This document shows positions 51,151 through 61,507 of a stretch of DNA of 64,000 bases, piece by piece (positions within the stretch are counted from its first letter, which is position 1; each line of letters starts with the position of its first letter). Below the pieces are notes generated by a model, which was not told where the DNA came from, ran no database searches, and was given only the letters and a program-made list of their open reading frames with translations. The stretch comes from Cryobacterium sp. BB307 (GTDB lineage Bacteria; Actinomycetota; Actinomycetes; Actinomycetales; Microbacteriaceae): NCBI RefSeq assembly GCF_012274275.1, contig NZ_JAANZA010000002.1:310001-374000 (forward strand), read 5' to 3'. A program made the translations under genes and the position numbers.

Positions 51151-51215
51151 ACTCCAATTCGTTGGTCGTCGTCCGACAACCGAAGGTGAGGGGGAAGCCT
51201 CTAGTCTATTTGCTA

Positions 51216-51225
51216 GTGCGCGCAC
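51216..51225. repeat. palindrome before bioY
   Basis: GTGCGCGCAC, self-complementary, lying between a CTAG-TCTATTTG-CTAG element (51201-51216) and the bioY start. It may be an operator; no known biotin regulator box fits. Confidence 0.3.
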
Positions 51226-51252
51226 GAGGGTGCGCGCGAGAAGGAGCAGCAG

Positions 51253-51870
51253 ATGACCACGGTGAGCCTCGCATTCGGACGCCCGACCCTCGCAGACCGG
51301 CTCTACAGCCGCGGCCTCGTCATGGACTTGGTACTCATCAGCGCCGGCGCCGCACTCACCTCGATCTTCGCCCAGCTGTCGGTGCCGCTGTGGCCTGTCC
51401 CGATCACCGGGCAGACACTCGCGGTACTGCTCGTCGGCAGCGCCCTCGGCGCGGTGCGCGGAGCACTCTCGATGGTGCTCTACATGGCACTCGGCATCGC
51501 GGGCCTTCCAGTGTTCTCGGACTCGACATCCGGATTCGCCGCGGTCGCCGGCCCGACCGGAGGCTACATCGTCGGCTTCATCTTCGCCGCCGCCCTGACC
51601 GGATGGATCGCACAGCGCTCCTGGGATCGCAAGGTGCTGCGCGCCCTGCTCTCGTTCCTCGCGGGCACGGTCGTCACGTTCGTCTTCGGACTCCCCTGGC
51701 TGGCATTCGCCCTCGGTCTCGACCTGCAGACGACCCTTGAGGCCGGCCTCTACCCGTTCATCCTGAGCGGTGTCATCAAGGCAGCCATCGCCGCTGGCGT
51801 GATCACGCTCGGCTGGCGGTTCATCGAGCGCAAGGACCGGCGCCGCGCGGAGAGCGAACTCGGCGCCTGA
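51253..51870 (+). CDS. bioY: biotin transporter BioY
   Basis: 205 residues with six membrane helices. The VPLWPVPITGQTLAVLLVGSALG and GPTGGYIVGF motifs are characteristic of BioY, the biotin-specific S component. No bioMN (ATPase/transmembrane) genes are adjacent, so it works alone or with distant ECF partners. AGAAGGAG lies before the ATG. It converges on sufT with no gap. Confidence 0.92.
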   Translation: MTTVSLAFGRPTLADRLYSRGLVMDLVLISAGAALTSIFAQLSVPLWPVPITGQTLAVLLVGSALGAVRGALSMVLYMALGIAGLPVFSDSTSGFAAVAGPTGGYIVGFIFAAALTGWIAQRSWDRKVLRALLSFLAGTVVTFVFGLPWLAFALGLDLQTTLEAGLYPFILSGVIKAAIAAGVITLGWRFIERKDRRRAESELGA

Positions 51871-52200
51871 TCAGATCGCGAAGCCGAGGGCCCGCATCTG
51901 GTCGCGACCGTCGTCGGTGATCTTCTCCGGACCCCACGGCGGCATCCAGACCCAGTTGATCCGGAACCGCTCCACGATGCCATCGAGTGACTGAGCGGTC
52001 TCGTCTTCGATCACGTCGGTGAGCGGGCATCCGGCGGAGGTCAACGTCATGCTGATGATAAGCGCATCGTTCTCTTCGTCCCAGCTGAGGTCGTAGATCA
52101 GGCCGAGGTCGACGATGTTGACGCCCAGTTCGGGGTCGACGACGTCCTTCAGCGCTTCCTCGACCTGGTCGAAGAGCTTCGGCTCCAGTGCAACAGCCAT
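51871..52200 (-). CDS. sufT: SufT-like metal-sulfur cluster assembly factor
   Basis: 109 residues of the MIP18/DUF59 family. DVVDPELGVNIVDLGLIYDL is the core motif; TLTSAGCPLTDVI holds the conserved Cys; and VWMPPWGPEKI completes it. SufT helps mature Fe-S proteins when demand is high. It is the last gene of the suf operon, 4 bases after sufC. Confidence 0.9.
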   Translation of the reverse strand: MAVALEPKLFDQVEEALKDVVDPELGVNIVDLGLIYDLSWDEENDALIISMTLTSAGCPLTDVIEDETAQSLDGIVERFRINWVWMPPWGPEKITDDGRDQMRALGFAI

Positions 52201-52204
52201 GATG

Positions 52205-52969
52205 TCAGCTTACGTTCGCGGCGTGGACAAAGCGATCGTAACCTTCATCCTCGAGCCGGTCGGCGAGCTCAGGGCCGCCCTCCTCGGCGATGCGGCCGTC
52301 GACGAAGACGTGCACGAAGTCGGGACGGATGTAGCGCAGGATGCGCGTGTAGTGGGTGATGAGCATTACACCAAGGCCGGTGTTCTCCTTGACCCGGTTC
52401 ACACCATCGGCCACAACGCGCAGCGCATCGACGTCCAGACCGGAGTCGGTCTCGTCGAGGATCGCGAACTGCGGCTTCAGCAGTTCGAGCTGCAGGATCT
52501 CGTGACGCTTCTTCTCTCCACCGGAGAAGCCCTCGTTCACGTTGCGCTGCGCGAACGAGGAGTCCATCCGCAGCTTCTCCATCGACTCGCGGACTTCCTT
52601 GGTCCAGCCGCGGATGGCTGGCGCCTCACCGTCGATGGCAGTCTTGGCGGTGCGCAGGAAGTTCGTGACGGTGACGCCGGGGATCTCCACCGGGTACTGC
52701 ATCGCCAGGAAGAGCCCCGCGCGAGCGCGCTCGTCGGTGGTCATCGCGAGCACGTCCTGGCCGTCCAGGGTGATCGAGCCGGATTCGACGTGGTACTTCG
52801 GATGCCCGGCGATCGTGTACGCGAGGGTCGACTTGCCGGAGCCGTTGGGGCCCATGATCGCGTGGGTCTCACCCGATGCGACTCGGAGGTCGACGCCGCG
52901 CAGGATCGGCAGTGCCCCCTGGTCGGTCTGGACGGATACGTGCAGGTCCTTGATCTCGAGAACTGCCAT
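52205..52969 (-). CDS. sufC: Fe-S cluster assembly ATPase SufC
   Basis: 254 residues. Walker A is GPNGSGKSTLAYTIAG, the signature FSGGEKKRHEILQ, Walker B FAILDETDSGLDVDAL. SufC powers the SufBD scaffold. The ATG at 52969 follows the Rieske stop by four bases; an open frame extends upstream but overlaps that gene. Confidence 0.95.
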   Translation of the reverse strand: MAVLEIKDLHVSVQTDQGALPILRGVDLRVASGETHAIMGPNGSGKSTLAYTIAGHPKYHVESGSITLDGQDVLAMTTDERARAGLFLAMQYPVEIPGVTVTNFLRTAKTAIDGEAPAIRGWTKEVRESMEKLRMDSSFAQRNVNEGFSGGEKKRHEILQLELLKPQFAILDETDSGLDVDALRVVADGVNRVKENTGLGVMLITHYTRILRYIRPDFVHVFVDGRIAEEGGPELADRLEDEGYDRFVHAANVS

Positions 52970-52973
52970 GTCT

Positions 52974-53312
52974 TTACGCTTCTTCCTTCTGGTAGTCAAA
53001 GTGCGGGGTGGGGTCGATGTAGACCTCCCCGTCAACGATCTCGACGGTGAACACCGGAACCGGCTCGTACGCCGGCAGGGTCAACGCCTTGCCCGTCACA
53101 ATCGAGAATTTGGAGCCGTGCGCCCAGCACTCCAGGGTGTCGTCCTCGACGAAACCCTCGGAGAGCGAGATGTCGCCGTGCGTGCAGGTGTCACCGATGG
53201 CGTAGATGTCCCCGGCGGAGTCCTTGACCAGCGCGATCGGGGTGTCGTCGATGACGACACGCACCGCGCTGTTCACCTCGACGTCATCCACCGAGCAGAC
53301 CTTCACGTTCAC
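52974..53312 (-). CDS. Rieske [2Fe-2S] ferredoxin in the suf operon
   Basis: 112 residues from a GTG that overlaps the sufD stop (GTGA). The Rieske motif CTHG with 15 residues then CWAHG (C-x-H ... C-x2-H) is complete. It is annotated in relatives as a non-heme iron oxygenase ferredoxin subunit. Its place between sufD and sufC is conserved in actinobacteria and suggests a role in electron supply for cluster assembly. Confidence 0.9.
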   Translation of the reverse strand: MNVKVCSVDDVEVNSAVRVVIDDTPIALVKDSAGDIYAIGDTCTHGDISLSEGFVEDDTLECWAHGSKFSIVTGKALTLPAYEPVPVFTVEIVDGEVYIDPTPHFDYQKEEA

Positions 53313-54502
53313 TTCGATGCTCCCTCACCGCGCAGCTCGAGCTCGATGGCGTCCTCGAGGCGCTGCTCCAGCTCGGGCGAGCCGATCTTCTGGATGATGT
53401 CGGACAGGAAGCCGCGCACGACGAGCCGACGCGCTTCCTCCTCGGGGATGCCCCTGGACTCCAGGTAGAACAGCTGCTCGTCGTCGAACCGGCCGCTGGC
53501 GCTCGCGTGCCCAGCACCGGCGATGTCGCCGGTCTCGATCTCGAGGTTGGGCACGGAATCGGAACGCGTGCCGTCGGTCAGCAGCAGGTTGCGGTTCTCC
53601 TCGTAGCTGTCGGTGCCGGTCGCGGTCTGCTGGATGAGCACGTCGCCGATCCATACGGACCGCGCATCCGTACCCTGCAGCGCACCCTTGTAGGTGACGC
53701 GGGAACGCGTGTGCGGTGCGTCGTGGTTGATGAAGACCTGATGCTCAAGGTGCTGCCCGGCGTCGGCGAAGTAGACACCGAACGCTTCGATCTCGCTGCC
53801 TTCGCTCGCGAGGTGCACGGACGGGTTGACCCGCACGAGCGACCCGCCGAGCGAAACCGCGACGTGCTTGAGGCTCGCGCCGTGCCCGAGCCGGGCGAAG
53901 TGGCTGGCAACGTGCAGCGCGTCATCGTCCCACTCGTGAACGGTGACGACGGTGAGCTGAGCGCCGGGGTCGAGGATGATCTCGACGTTCTCGTCCAACT
54001 GCGCCGGGCCGCTGTTCTCGAGCAGCACGATTCCCCGGCTGTTCTCCTCCGCGTGGATCACGGTGTGCGCGGCACGCGGGGTGTCCCCGAGCTGGTTGCG
54101 GTCCAGGTGCAGGCGCACTGCCTCACCGGTGACGGTCACCAGCAGCGCCTCCTGGAAGCTGGCCCACGCGTTCGCGGACGCCGGCTCCTCCGGGATGCCG
54201 GCGCGACCGATCCGGCTGTCGTCGCGGTCGATCCATTCGATCACCGCGGCGCCGTCGATCTGCTGCTCGAACGGGTAGCGCGAGCCGTCCAGCTCACCGG
54301 TGAAGAAGTGACGGATGCGGTCGACGGGGGTGAACTTCCACTCAACCTCGCGTCCGGTCACCGCCGGGAACGCTTCAGGATCGTACGACTTGAACCGCTC
54401 GGAGCGGGTTTGCACGGGGACCGTGCCGTGGTCGTGTTTCAGGGTGGGGGTTGCTGACGTGTCGATGACTGCCGGAGCGGTCTGGGATGAGGCTGCTGAC
54501 AT
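53309..54502 (-). CDS. sufD: Fe-S cluster assembly protein SufD
   Basis: 397 residues. The C-terminal half has the SufBD beta-helix fold: ILDPGAQLTVVTVHEW, HVASHFARLGHGASLKHVAVSLGGSLVRVN, SRVTYKGALQGTDARSVWIGD, then IETGDIAGAGHASASGRFDDEQLFYLESRGIPEEEARRL. SufD pairs with SufB. It starts 2 bases after sufB's stop; AAGGA lies about 14 bases upstream. Confidence 0.95.
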   Translation of the reverse strand: MSAASSQTAPAVIDTSATPTLKHDHGTVPVQTRSERFKSYDPEAFPAVTGREVEWKFTPVDRIRHFFTGELDGSRYPFEQQIDGAAVIEWIDRDDSRIGRAGIPEEPASANAWASFQEALLVTVTGEAVRLHLDRNQLGDTPRAAHTVIHAEENSRGIVLLENSGPAQLDENVEIILDPGAQLTVVTVHEWDDDALHVASHFARLGHGASLKHVAVSLGGSLVRVNPSVHLASEGSEIEAFGVYFADAGQHLEHQVFINHDAPHTRSRVTYKGALQGTDARSVWIGDVLIQQTATGTDSYEENRNLLLTDGTRSDSVPNLEIETGDIAGAGHASASGRFDDEQLFYLESRGIPEEEARRLVVRGFLSDIIQKIGSPELEQRLEDAIELELRGEGASK

Positions 54503-54504
54503 TA

Positions 54505-55923
54505 CTAACCGACAGATCCTTCCATGCCCATCTCGATGAGCTTGTTCAACTCCATTGCGTACTCCATGGGGAGTTCGCGGGCGATCGGCTCGATGAAGCC
54601 GCGCACGATCATCGCCATCGCCTCGTCCTCCGGCATCCCGCGGGACTGCAGGTAGAACAGCTGCTCGGCGCTCACTCGGGAGACGGTCGCCTCGTGACCC
54701 AGCTCGACGTCATCCTCACGTATGTCGACGGTCGGGTAGGTGTCCGACCGGGAGATGGTGTCGACCAGCAGCGCGTCACAGCGCACCGTGTTCTTCGAGT
54801 GGTGCGCGCCCTCCCCGATGCGGACCTCGCCCCGGTAGCCGGAGCGACCGCCGCCGCGCGCGATCGACTTGGACACGATCGACGACTGGGTGTGCGGCGC
54901 GAGGTGCACCATCTTGGCGCCCGCGTCTTGGTGCTGGCCGGGGCCGGCGAACGCCACCGACAGGGTCTCGCCCTTGGCGTGCTCCCCGACGAGGTAGATC
55001 GACGGGTACTTCATGGTCACCTTGGAGCCGATGTTGCCGTCGACCCACTCCATGGTCGCGCCCTCGTGCGCGACCGCGCGCTTGGTGACCAGGTTGTAGA
55101 CGTTGTTCGACCAGTTCTGGATGGTCGTGTAGCGCACGCGCGCGTTCTTCTTCACGACGATCTCGACGACCGCGGAGTGCAGCGAGTCCGACTTGTAGAT
55201 CGGCGCCGTGCAGCCCTCGATGTAGTGCACGTAGCTGCCCTCGTCGGCGATGATCAGCGTGCGTTCGAACTGGCCCATGTTCTCGGTGTTGATCCGGAAG
55301 TAGGCCTGCAGCGGGATCTCTACGTGCACGCCGGGCGGCACGTAGACGAAGGAACCACCCGACCAGACCGCGGTGTTCAGGGCCGCGAACTTGTTGTCAC
55401 CGGACGGGATGACGGTTCCGAAGTACTCGGTGAAGAACTCGGGGTGCTCCTTGAGTGCGGTGTCGGTGTCCATGAAGATGACACCCTGCGCTTCCAGCTC
55501 CTCGTTGATCTTGTGGTAGACCACCTCGGACTCGTACTGCGCGGCGACACCGGCGACGAGGCGCTGCTTCTCCGCCTCGGGGATGCCGAGCCGGTCGTAG
55601 GTGTTCTTGATGTCGTCCGGCAGGTCCTCCCACGAGGTGGCCTGCTTCTCGGTCGAGCGCACGAAGTACTTGATGTTGTCGAAGTCGATATCGGAGAGGT
55701 CGGCACCCCACGTCGGCATCGGCTTCTTCTCGAACAGCGAGAGAGCCTTCAGGCGCGTCTTGAGCATCCACTCGGATTCGTCCTTGAGCTTCGAGATGTT
55801 CTCGACCACTTGGGGTGACAGTCCACGCTGCGCGGTGGCACCGGCGTCATCCGAGTCCGCCCAGCCGAATTCGTAGACACCGAGGCTCTCGAGTTCTGGG
55901 CGGTCGATCAGGACATCTGACAT
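54505..55923 (-). CDS. sufB: Fe-S cluster assembly protein SufB
   Basis: 472 residues from the second ATG (55923), which has AGAGG at 7 bases; the ATG at 55929 is too close to that site. The core has [51 protein letters not shown] and [27 protein letters not shown]. SufB is the scaffold on which clusters form. It is the first gene of the operon. No sufR, sufS or sufU lies in the window. Confidence 0.95.
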   Translation of the reverse strand: MSDVLIDRPELESLGVYEFGWADSDDAGATAQRGLSPQVVENISKLKDESEWMLKTRLKALSLFEKKPMPTWGADLSDIDFDNIKYFVRSTEKQATSWEDLPDDIKNTYDRLGIPEAEKQRLVAGVAAQYESEVVYHKINEELEAQGVIFMDTDTALKEHPEFFTEYFGTVIPSGDNKFAALNTAVWSGGSFVYVPPGVHVEIPLQAYFRINTENMGQFERTLIIADEGSYVHYIEGCTAPIYKSDSLHSAVVEIVVKKNARVRYTTIQNWSNNVYNLVTKRAVAHEGATMEWVDGNIGSKVTMKYPSIYLVGEHAKGETLSVAFAGPGQHQDAGAKMVHLAPHTQSSIVSKSIARGGGRSGYRGEVRIGEGAHHSKNTVRCDALLVDTISRSDTYPTVDIREDDVELGHEATVSRVSAEQLFYLQSRGMPEDEAMAMIVRGFIEPIARELPMEYAMELNKLIEMGMEGSVG

Positions 55924-56196
55924 GCTCATACCTCTTTCACTGCGCCGCGGGTTCTCGCTTTAAAGACAACACGCGGCACTGTCATCTCATTCCCAATCAT
56001 GCGGAGGCACGGAGGCACCGCTCGCGCGGCGTGCTGCGTGCTTAGACTGGGCGAAGGTCCAGGCATCTGTGCCAGGCCACGCGCGCTGGATACGTCCAGC
56101 CGGCTGTTGCCCCTTCGATTCGCTCAATTCTACAGGGGTGGGCCGCGAAAACCAGCGATCCGCAGGGCGCGCACAGTTCGCAGTAGGAGAACATCA

Positions 56197-57177
56197 GTGA
56201 CAGGAACGACCGACCGCCAGGCCCCAACCGAGCGGAGCGTGTCAGCGCTGCTCATGCCGGGCAGCATCCAGCGCAGCACCATCGTGCTGGCCTGGCTCAA
56301 TTTCATCGCCGAGACGCTCATCATCGCGACCGGCGGCGCGGTGCGGCTGACCGGCTCTGGTCTCGGCTGCCCGACCTGGCCGACCTGCACACCCGATTCC
56401 CTCATTCCGACGCCCGAGATGGGCATCCACGGCTTCATCGAGTTCGGCAACCGCACGATGACCGGCCTCGTCGGCATCATCGCCGTGCTGGTCCTGCTGC
56501 AGGTGTTCAGGATGCGTCGTGAGCGTCGCGACCTGTTCACGCTCGCGCTGATCGTTGTGCTGGGTGTCGTCGCGCAGGCGTTCGTCGGCGGGGTGACCGT
56601 GTGGACCGGGCTGAACCCGTTCATTGTCGGCTTCCACTATGTGGCGTCGCTGGCCCTGGTCTGCGTCACGGCAGCGTTCCTGGTGCGGCTGTACTCCCCC
56701 GTCGGCCCGCGCGAGCGGGTGGTTCCGCGCTGGTACGCGATCCTCGCGCATGTCACGTCACTGGCTCTCGCGGTGACCATCGCCTTCGGGATCGCGACCA
56801 CCGCATCCGGACCGCACTCAGGTGACGTGACTGCCGGGCGCACCGGCTTCGACGCCGAACTGCTGCAGCACGTGCACGCGTGGCCCAGCTACCTGATGTT
56901 CGCCCTGACCGTGGTGCTCGTCATCGGCGCGGTCGCACGCCGGTTGGCAGTCGCGCCGTGGATGCTGGCACTGCTCGCGCTCGAACTGGTGCAGATCGCC
57001 GTTGGCCTCTACCAGGCGCGCAACGGCCTGCCGCCGGTGTTCGTCGGCCTGCACATGGTGCTCGCGGCGCTGATTGCCGCGACCATGACGGTGGCGCTGC
57101 TGAAGCTGAAGGCGGTGCCCGCTCAGAACGGCAGCAGCGGGTCGATCCCCACCGCGACGAAGACCAGCGTCAAGTAG
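56197..57177 (+). CDS. ctaA: heme A synthase (COX15/CtaA)
   Basis: 326 residues from a GTG with AGGAGAAC 7 bases upstream. The helices carry the conserved His and Glu of the family: [27 protein letters not shown] and GLHMVLAAL. The Cys pair in [10 protein letters not shown] is typical. The enzyme oxidises the heme O methyl group to the formyl of heme A. The last 55 bases overlap the convergent ctaB. Divergent from sufB with 273 bases between, holding their promoters but no gene. Confidence 0.92.
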   Translation: MTGTTDRQAPTERSVSALLMPGSIQRSTIVLAWLNFIAETLIIATGGAVRLTGSGLGCPTWPTCTPDSLIPTPEMGIHGFIEFGNRTMTGLVGIIAVLVLLQVFRMRRERRDLFTLALIVVLGVVAQAFVGGVTVWTGLNPFIVGFHYVASLALVCVTAAFLVRLYSPVGPRERVVPRWYAILAHVTSLALAVTIAFGIATTASGPHSGDVTAGRTGFDAELLQHVHAWPSYLMFALTVVLVIGAVARRLAVAPWMLALLALELVQIAVGLYQARNGLPPVFVGLHMVLAALIAATMTVALLKLKAVPAQNGSSGSIPTATKTSVK

Positions 57178-58040
57178 GTGATCGACGCGTGGAAGACACG
57201 CATCGGGCTGCCCTCCTGGCCGCGAATGGCCTTGGAGTACAGCGCGTGCGACTCGTAGATGAACCACGCGCCAGACAGCAGCGCGACACCGGTGTAGAAG
57301 AAGCCCATTCCGGCGACCGGGACCAGCAGCAGCGAGCAGGCGACCGTCGCCCAGGCGTACAGGACGACCTGCAGTCCGACCGTGGTGCGGCCGGCGATCG
57401 CGCCGAGCATCGGCACGTCGGCCGCGTTGTAGTCGTCGCTGTAGCGCATCGACAGCGGCCAGTAGTGCGGCGGGGTCCAGAGGAAGACGATGCCGAACAG
57501 GATGATGGGCGGCCAGTCCAGCGAACCGGTGACGGCCGCCCAGCCGACCAGCACAGGCATGCAGCCGGCGATGCCGCCCCAGATGATGTTCTGCGAGGTG
57601 CGCCGCTTGAGCCAGAGCGTGTAGACGAGCACATAGAACGCGTTGCCGGCTGCCGCCAGCGCGGCGGCGACCCAGTTGACCGCGAACCCGAGCAGCAGCG
57701 TCGAGATGACCGCGAGCACCGAGGCGAAGACAAGCGCCTGACGGTCGGTCAGCTCGCCGGTCACCAGCGGACGATGGCTGGTGCGCTTCATCACCCGGTC
57801 GATGTCGCGATCGAAGTAACAATTGAACGCGCCGGCGGATCCGGCGCTGAGCGCCCCGCCGACGAGCGTCCACAGCACGAGCCACAGATCCGGAAGCCCC
57901 TGTGCGGCGAGGAACATCACCGGAATGGTGGTCACCAACAGCAGCTCGATGATGCGCGGTTTGGTGAGCGAGACGTACGCCTTCACCTTTCGGCCGAAGG
58001 CGGAACCGCCCTGCTTGCGCGTCAGTACAGCCGTGTCCAT
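57123..58040 (-). CDS. ctaB: protoheme IX farnesyltransferase (heme O synthase)
   Basis: 305 residues. The prenyltransferase Asp motif is [20 protein letters not shown] (NxxxDxxxD-like) in the second membrane helix. About nine helices follow. It attaches a farnesyl tail to heme B. A TAGACT -10 lies 37 bases upstream on the minus strand (58082-58077). It is divergent from the tkt operon. Confidence 0.93.
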   Translation of the reverse strand: MDTAVLTRKQGGSAFGRKVKAYVSLTKPRIIELLLVTTIPVMFLAAQGLPDLWLVLWTLVGGALSAGSAGAFNCYFDRDIDRVMKRTSHRPLVTGELTDRQALVFASVLAVISTLLLGFAVNWVAAALAAAGNAFYVLVYTLWLKRRTSQNIIWGGIAGCMPVLVGWAAVTGSLDWPPIILFGIVFLWTPPHYWPLSMRYSDDYNAADVPMLGAIAGRTTVGLQVVLYAWATVACSLLLVPVAGMGFFYTGVALLSGAWFIYESHALYSKAIRGQEGSPMRVFHASITYLTLVFVAVGIDPLLPF

Positions 58041-58137
58041 TGCCCCTCGGGTTGCCTAGAAAATGACCTGATTACGAGTCTAGGCGACGGGCACCGCATG
58101 CTTGCGTCACGCTGAGAGCCGCAAGAGTGAGGTTGCC

Positions 58138-58143
58138 TATACT
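58138..58143 (+). promoter_or_regulatory. -10 element of the tkt operon
   Basis: TATACT, about 125 bases before the tkt ATG. No good -35 is seen at the usual distance. Confidence 0.5.
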
Positions 58144-58176
58144 GGGCAAAGCTTGCCATGCCGCGCGCCTGCGAGG

Positions 58177-58225
58177 ATCGTGCGGCCCCTGTCGATGACG
58201 ACGGGCGAGCGGTTCCCCGCACGAT
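58177..58225 (+). promoter_or_regulatory. hairpin in the tkt 5' leader
   Basis: ATCGTGCGG (58177-58185) and CCGCACGAT (58217-58225) form a perfect 9-bp stem around 31 bases, wholly inside the predicted untranslated leader. AAGGAAA follows at 58252. It may control expression; no known riboswitch fits. Confidence 0.45.
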
Positions 58226-58267
58226 AACCCTCGTGCACCGTCAACGTACAGAAGGAAATCGACGAGA

Positions 58268-60358
58268 ATGGCAGCACTCCAGTGGGATTCCATCGACGAT
58301 CGCGCGGTTGACACGGCTCGCGTGCTCGCCGCCGACGCCGTGGAGAAGGTCGGCAACGGGCATCCGGGAACCGCGATGAGCCTCGCCCCTGCCGCCTACC
58401 TGCTGTACCAGAAGGTCATGCACACCGACCCGTCGGACCCGCACTGGGTCGGCCGTGACCGCTTTATCCTCTCCGCCGGCCACACCAGCCTCACCCAGTA
58501 CGTGCAGCTCTACCTCGGCGGGCACGGCCTCGAACTGGACGACCTGAAGGCGCTGCGCACGTGGGGCTCGAAGACCCCCGGCCACCCCGAGTTCGGCCAC
58601 ACCGCCGGCGTCGAGATCACCACCGGCCCGCTCGGGCAGGGTATCTCCTCCGCGGTGGGCTTCGCCTACGCCGCCCGCTACGAGCGGGGGCTGTTCGACC
58701 CGGATGCGCCGACCGGCGAGAGCCCATTCGACCACTTCATCTACGTGATCGCCAGCGATGGTGACCTGCAGGAGGGCGTCAGCTCCGAGGCCAGCTCCCT
58801 GGCCGGCCACCAAAAGCTCGGAAACCTGGTGGTCATCTACGACAGCAACGAGATCTCGATCGAGGACGACACGAATGTCGCGTTCACCGAGGACGTTGCC
58901 GCCCGCTATGAGGCGTACCACTGGCACGTGCAGACCGTCGACTGGCGGAAGACCGGCGACTACACCGAAGACGTGCAGGCACTCTACGACGCGATCGAGG
59001 CGGCCAAGGCGGAGACCGACCGCCCGTCGATGATCGTGCTGCGCACCATCATCGGCTGGCCGGCACCGAACAAGCAGAACACCGGCAAGATCCACGGCTC
59101 GGCGCTCGGTGCCGACGAGCTCGCGGCCGTGAAGAAGGTGCTCGACTTCGACCCAGAGCAGTCCTTCGTTGTCGAGGACGAGGTCCTCGAGCGCACGCGC
59201 GGCGCGATCGAGCGTGGCCGCGACGCGCACGAGGCCTGGCAGGAGCGGTTCGACGCTTGGGCTGCGGCAAACCCCGAAGGGAAGGCACTTTTCGACCGGT
59301 TGGAAGCCGGAGAGCTGCCCGAGGGAATCGTCGATGCGCTCCCGGTGTTCGAGCCGGGCAAGGACGTCTCCACCCGCGCGGCATCCGGCAAGGTGCTGAA
59401 CGCGCTGGCCGGCCTGCTGCCGGAGCTCTGGGGCGGGTCGGCCGACCTGGCCGAGTCGAACAACACCACCATCGAGGATGCGCAGTCGTTCATCCCCGCT
59501 GAGCACTCGACGCGCGAATGGAATGGCGACCGCTACGGGCGCGTGCTGCACTTCGGCATCCGCGAGCACGCGATGGGCGCGATCGTCAACGGCATCGTGC
59601 TGCACGGCAAGACGCGCGCCTACGGCGGCACCTTCCTGATCTTCAGCGACTACATGCGCCCAGCGGTGCGCATCGCCGCGCTCATGCGGATCCCCTCGCT
59701 GTACGTCTGGACGCACGACTCGGTCGCGCTCGGCGGCGACGGCCCGACGCACCAGCCGATCGAGCACCTGTGGGCGCTGCGCGCCATTCCCGGTCTCGAC
59801 GTGGTGCGGCCCGCGGATGCCAACGAGGTCGCTTGGGCGTGGAAGCACATGCTCGAGCGGCGCGGCGGCCCGGCCGGGATCGCGCTCAGCAGGCAGAACC
59901 TGCCGGTCTTCGAACGCGGCGACGGCGAAGCATCCGGTGACACCCTCGCCTCTGCGGCCGGTGTCGAGAAGGGCGCCTATGTGCTCGCCGACGCACCCGA
60001 CGGCAACCCCGACGTGATCATCATCGCGACCGGCTCCGAGGTGCAGTTCGCCCTCGCCGCCCGCGAGACGCTGAAGGCTGACGGGGTGAACGCCCGGGTG
60101 GTGTCCGCGCCCTGCCTCGAATGGTTCGCCGAGCAGAGCGCCGAGTACCGCGACGCGGTGCTTCCGCCGTCCGTCACCGCGCGCGTGTCGGTCGAGGCCG
60201 GTCTGGCCCTCGGCTGGCGCAGCTACATCGGTGATCGCGGCCGCAGCGTCTCGATCGAGCACTTCGGCGCCTCAGCCGACTACGAGACCCTCTACCGCGA
60301 GTTCGGCATCAGCGCCGATCATGTCGTGACGGCAGCCAAGGAATCGCTGGGCGCGTAG
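58268..60358 (+). CDS. tkt: transketolase
   Basis: 696 residues. Thiamine-diphosphate motifs: [13 protein letters not shown] near the start, the GDG motif [14 protein letters not shown], and the pyrimidine-domain GHT ([11 protein letters not shown]). [19 protein letters not shown] is the second-domain hallmark. It exchanges two-carbon units in the pentose-phosphate pathway. First gene of tkt-tal-pgi-zwf. Confidence 0.96.
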   Translation: MAALQWDSIDDRAVDTARVLAADAVEKVGNGHPGTAMSLAPAAYLLYQKVMHTDPSDPHWVGRDRFILSAGHTSLTQYVQLYLGGHGLELDDLKALRTWGSKTPGHPEFGHTAGVEITTGPLGQGISSAVGFAYAARYERGLFDPDAPTGESPFDHFIYVIASDGDLQEGVSSEASSLAGHQKLGNLVVIYDSNEISIEDDTNVAFTEDVAARYEAYHWHVQTVDWRKTGDYTEDVQALYDAIEAAKAETDRPSMIVLRTIIGWPAPNKQNTGKIHGSALGADELAAVKKVLDFDPEQSFVVEDEVLERTRGAIERGRDAHEAWQERFDAWAAANPEGKALFDRLEAGELPEGIVDALPVFEPGKDVSTRAASGKVLNALAGLLPELWGGSADLAESNNTTIEDAQSFIPAEHSTREWNGDRYGRVLHFGIREHAMGAIVNGIVLHGKTRAYGGTFLIFSDYMRPAVRIAALMRIPSLYVWTHDSVALGGDGPTHQPIEHLWALRAIPGLDVVRPADANEVAWAWKHMLERRGGPAGIALSRQNLPVFERGDGEASGDTLASAAGVEKGAYVLADAPDGNPDVIIIATGSEVQFALAARETLKADGVNARVVSAPCLEWFAEQSAEYRDAVLPPSVTARVSVEAGLALGWRSYIGDRGRSVSIEHFGASADYETLYREFGISADHVVTAAKESLGA

Positions 60359-60382
60359 GCGTCCGGCAGGAAGAAGAGAGAA

Positions 60383-61507
60383 ATGACTGATTCCACCAGC
60401 CCCCTCGCCGCGCTCTCCGCGGCCGGGGTGAGCATCTGGCTTGATGACCTGTCGCGCGAGCGCATCGTCTCGGGCGGCCTGCAGAACCTCATCGATGAGC
60501 GTCACGTCGTCGGGGTCACCACCAACCCGACGATCTTCGCCAACGCCCTCGCCAAGGGCAGCGACTACGACGACCAAATCGCCCAGCTCGCGAAGCAGGG
60601 AGCGGATGCGAGCGCCGCGGTCGTCGACATCACCACCCACGACGTGCAGCGCGCATGCGACCTGATGCGTCCGGCGTTCGACGCGAGCGAGGGGCTGGAC
60701 GGCCGGGTCTCCATCGAGGTGGAGCCGGCGCTTGCGCACGACACCGCGGGCACCATCGAACAGGGCGCCCAACTGTGGGAGCTCGTCGACCGGCCCAACG
60801 TCATGATCAAGGTCCCAGCCACCGTGGACGGCCTGGAGGCGATCACCGAGCTCACCGCGCGCGGCATCAGCGTCAATGTGACCCTGATCTTCAGCCTGCA
60901 GCGCCACCGCGAGGTCATCAACGCCTACCTGACCGGGCTGGAGAAGGCGAAGGCCGCAGGGATCGATCTCGGCAGCATCCGCTCGGTCGCGTCCTTCTTC
61001 GTGTCGCGCGTCGACACCGAGGTGGACAAGCGCCTCGATGCGATCGGCACCCCGGAGGCGACCGCGCTGAAGGGCAAGGCCGGCATCGCCAACGCACGCC
61101 TGGCCTACCAGGTGTTCACGCAGGCGTTCTCGAGCGAGCGTGCCAAGGGCCTGCTGACTGCCGGCGCCCACGTTCAGCGTCCGCTCTGGGCCTCGACGGG
61201 CGTCAAGGACCCGACGCTCAAGGACACCCTCTATGTCGAGGAGCTGGTCGCCCCGAACACGGTCAACACCATGCCGGAGAAGACGATGGAGGCCGCCTAC
61301 GACCACGGCGAGATCCGCGCCGACACCGTCACCGGTTCCTACGCCGAGGCCAACGAGGTGCTCGATGCGATCGCCGACCAGGGCATCTCCTACGACGAGG
61401 TCACCGACCTGCTCGAGCGTGAGGGCGTCGAGAAGTTCACGGTGTCCTGGAACGAACTGCTCGACACTGTCACTGCGGCGCTTGGTGCCGCGGGAGGGCA
61501 GCGATGA
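60383..61507 (+). CDS. tal: transaldolase
   Basis: 374 residues of the actinobacterial type. The N-terminal [12 protein letters not shown] and [13 protein letters not shown] are characteristic. The Schiff-base Lys is in NVMIKVPAT. It moves a dihydroxyacetone unit in the pentose-phosphate pathway. GAGAGAA precedes the ATG; the stop overlaps pgi by four bases (ATGA). Confidence 0.95.
   Translation: MTDSTSPLAALSAAGVSIWLDDLSRERIVSGGLQNLIDERHVVGVTTNPTIFANALAKGSDYDDQIAQLAKQGADASAAVVDITTHDVQRACDLMRPAFDASEGLDGRVSIEVEPALAHDTAGTIEQGAQLWELVDRPNVMIKVPATVDGLEAITELTARGISVNVTLIFSLQRHREVINAYLTGLEKAKAAGIDLGSIRSVASFFVSRVDTEVDKRLDAIGTPEATALKGKAGIANARLAYQVFTQAFSSERAKGLLTAGAHVQRPLWASTGVKDPTLKDTLYVEELVAPNTVNTMPEKTMEAAYDHGEIRADTVTGSYAEANEVLDAIADQGISYDEVTDLLEREGVEKFTVSWNELLDTVTAALGAAGGQR

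Noticed and set aside
58241-60262. Open frame of 673 codons antisense to tkt
   Set aside because: Shadow of transketolase; composition dominated by Val, Arg, Gly and Glu repeats from reversed codons.
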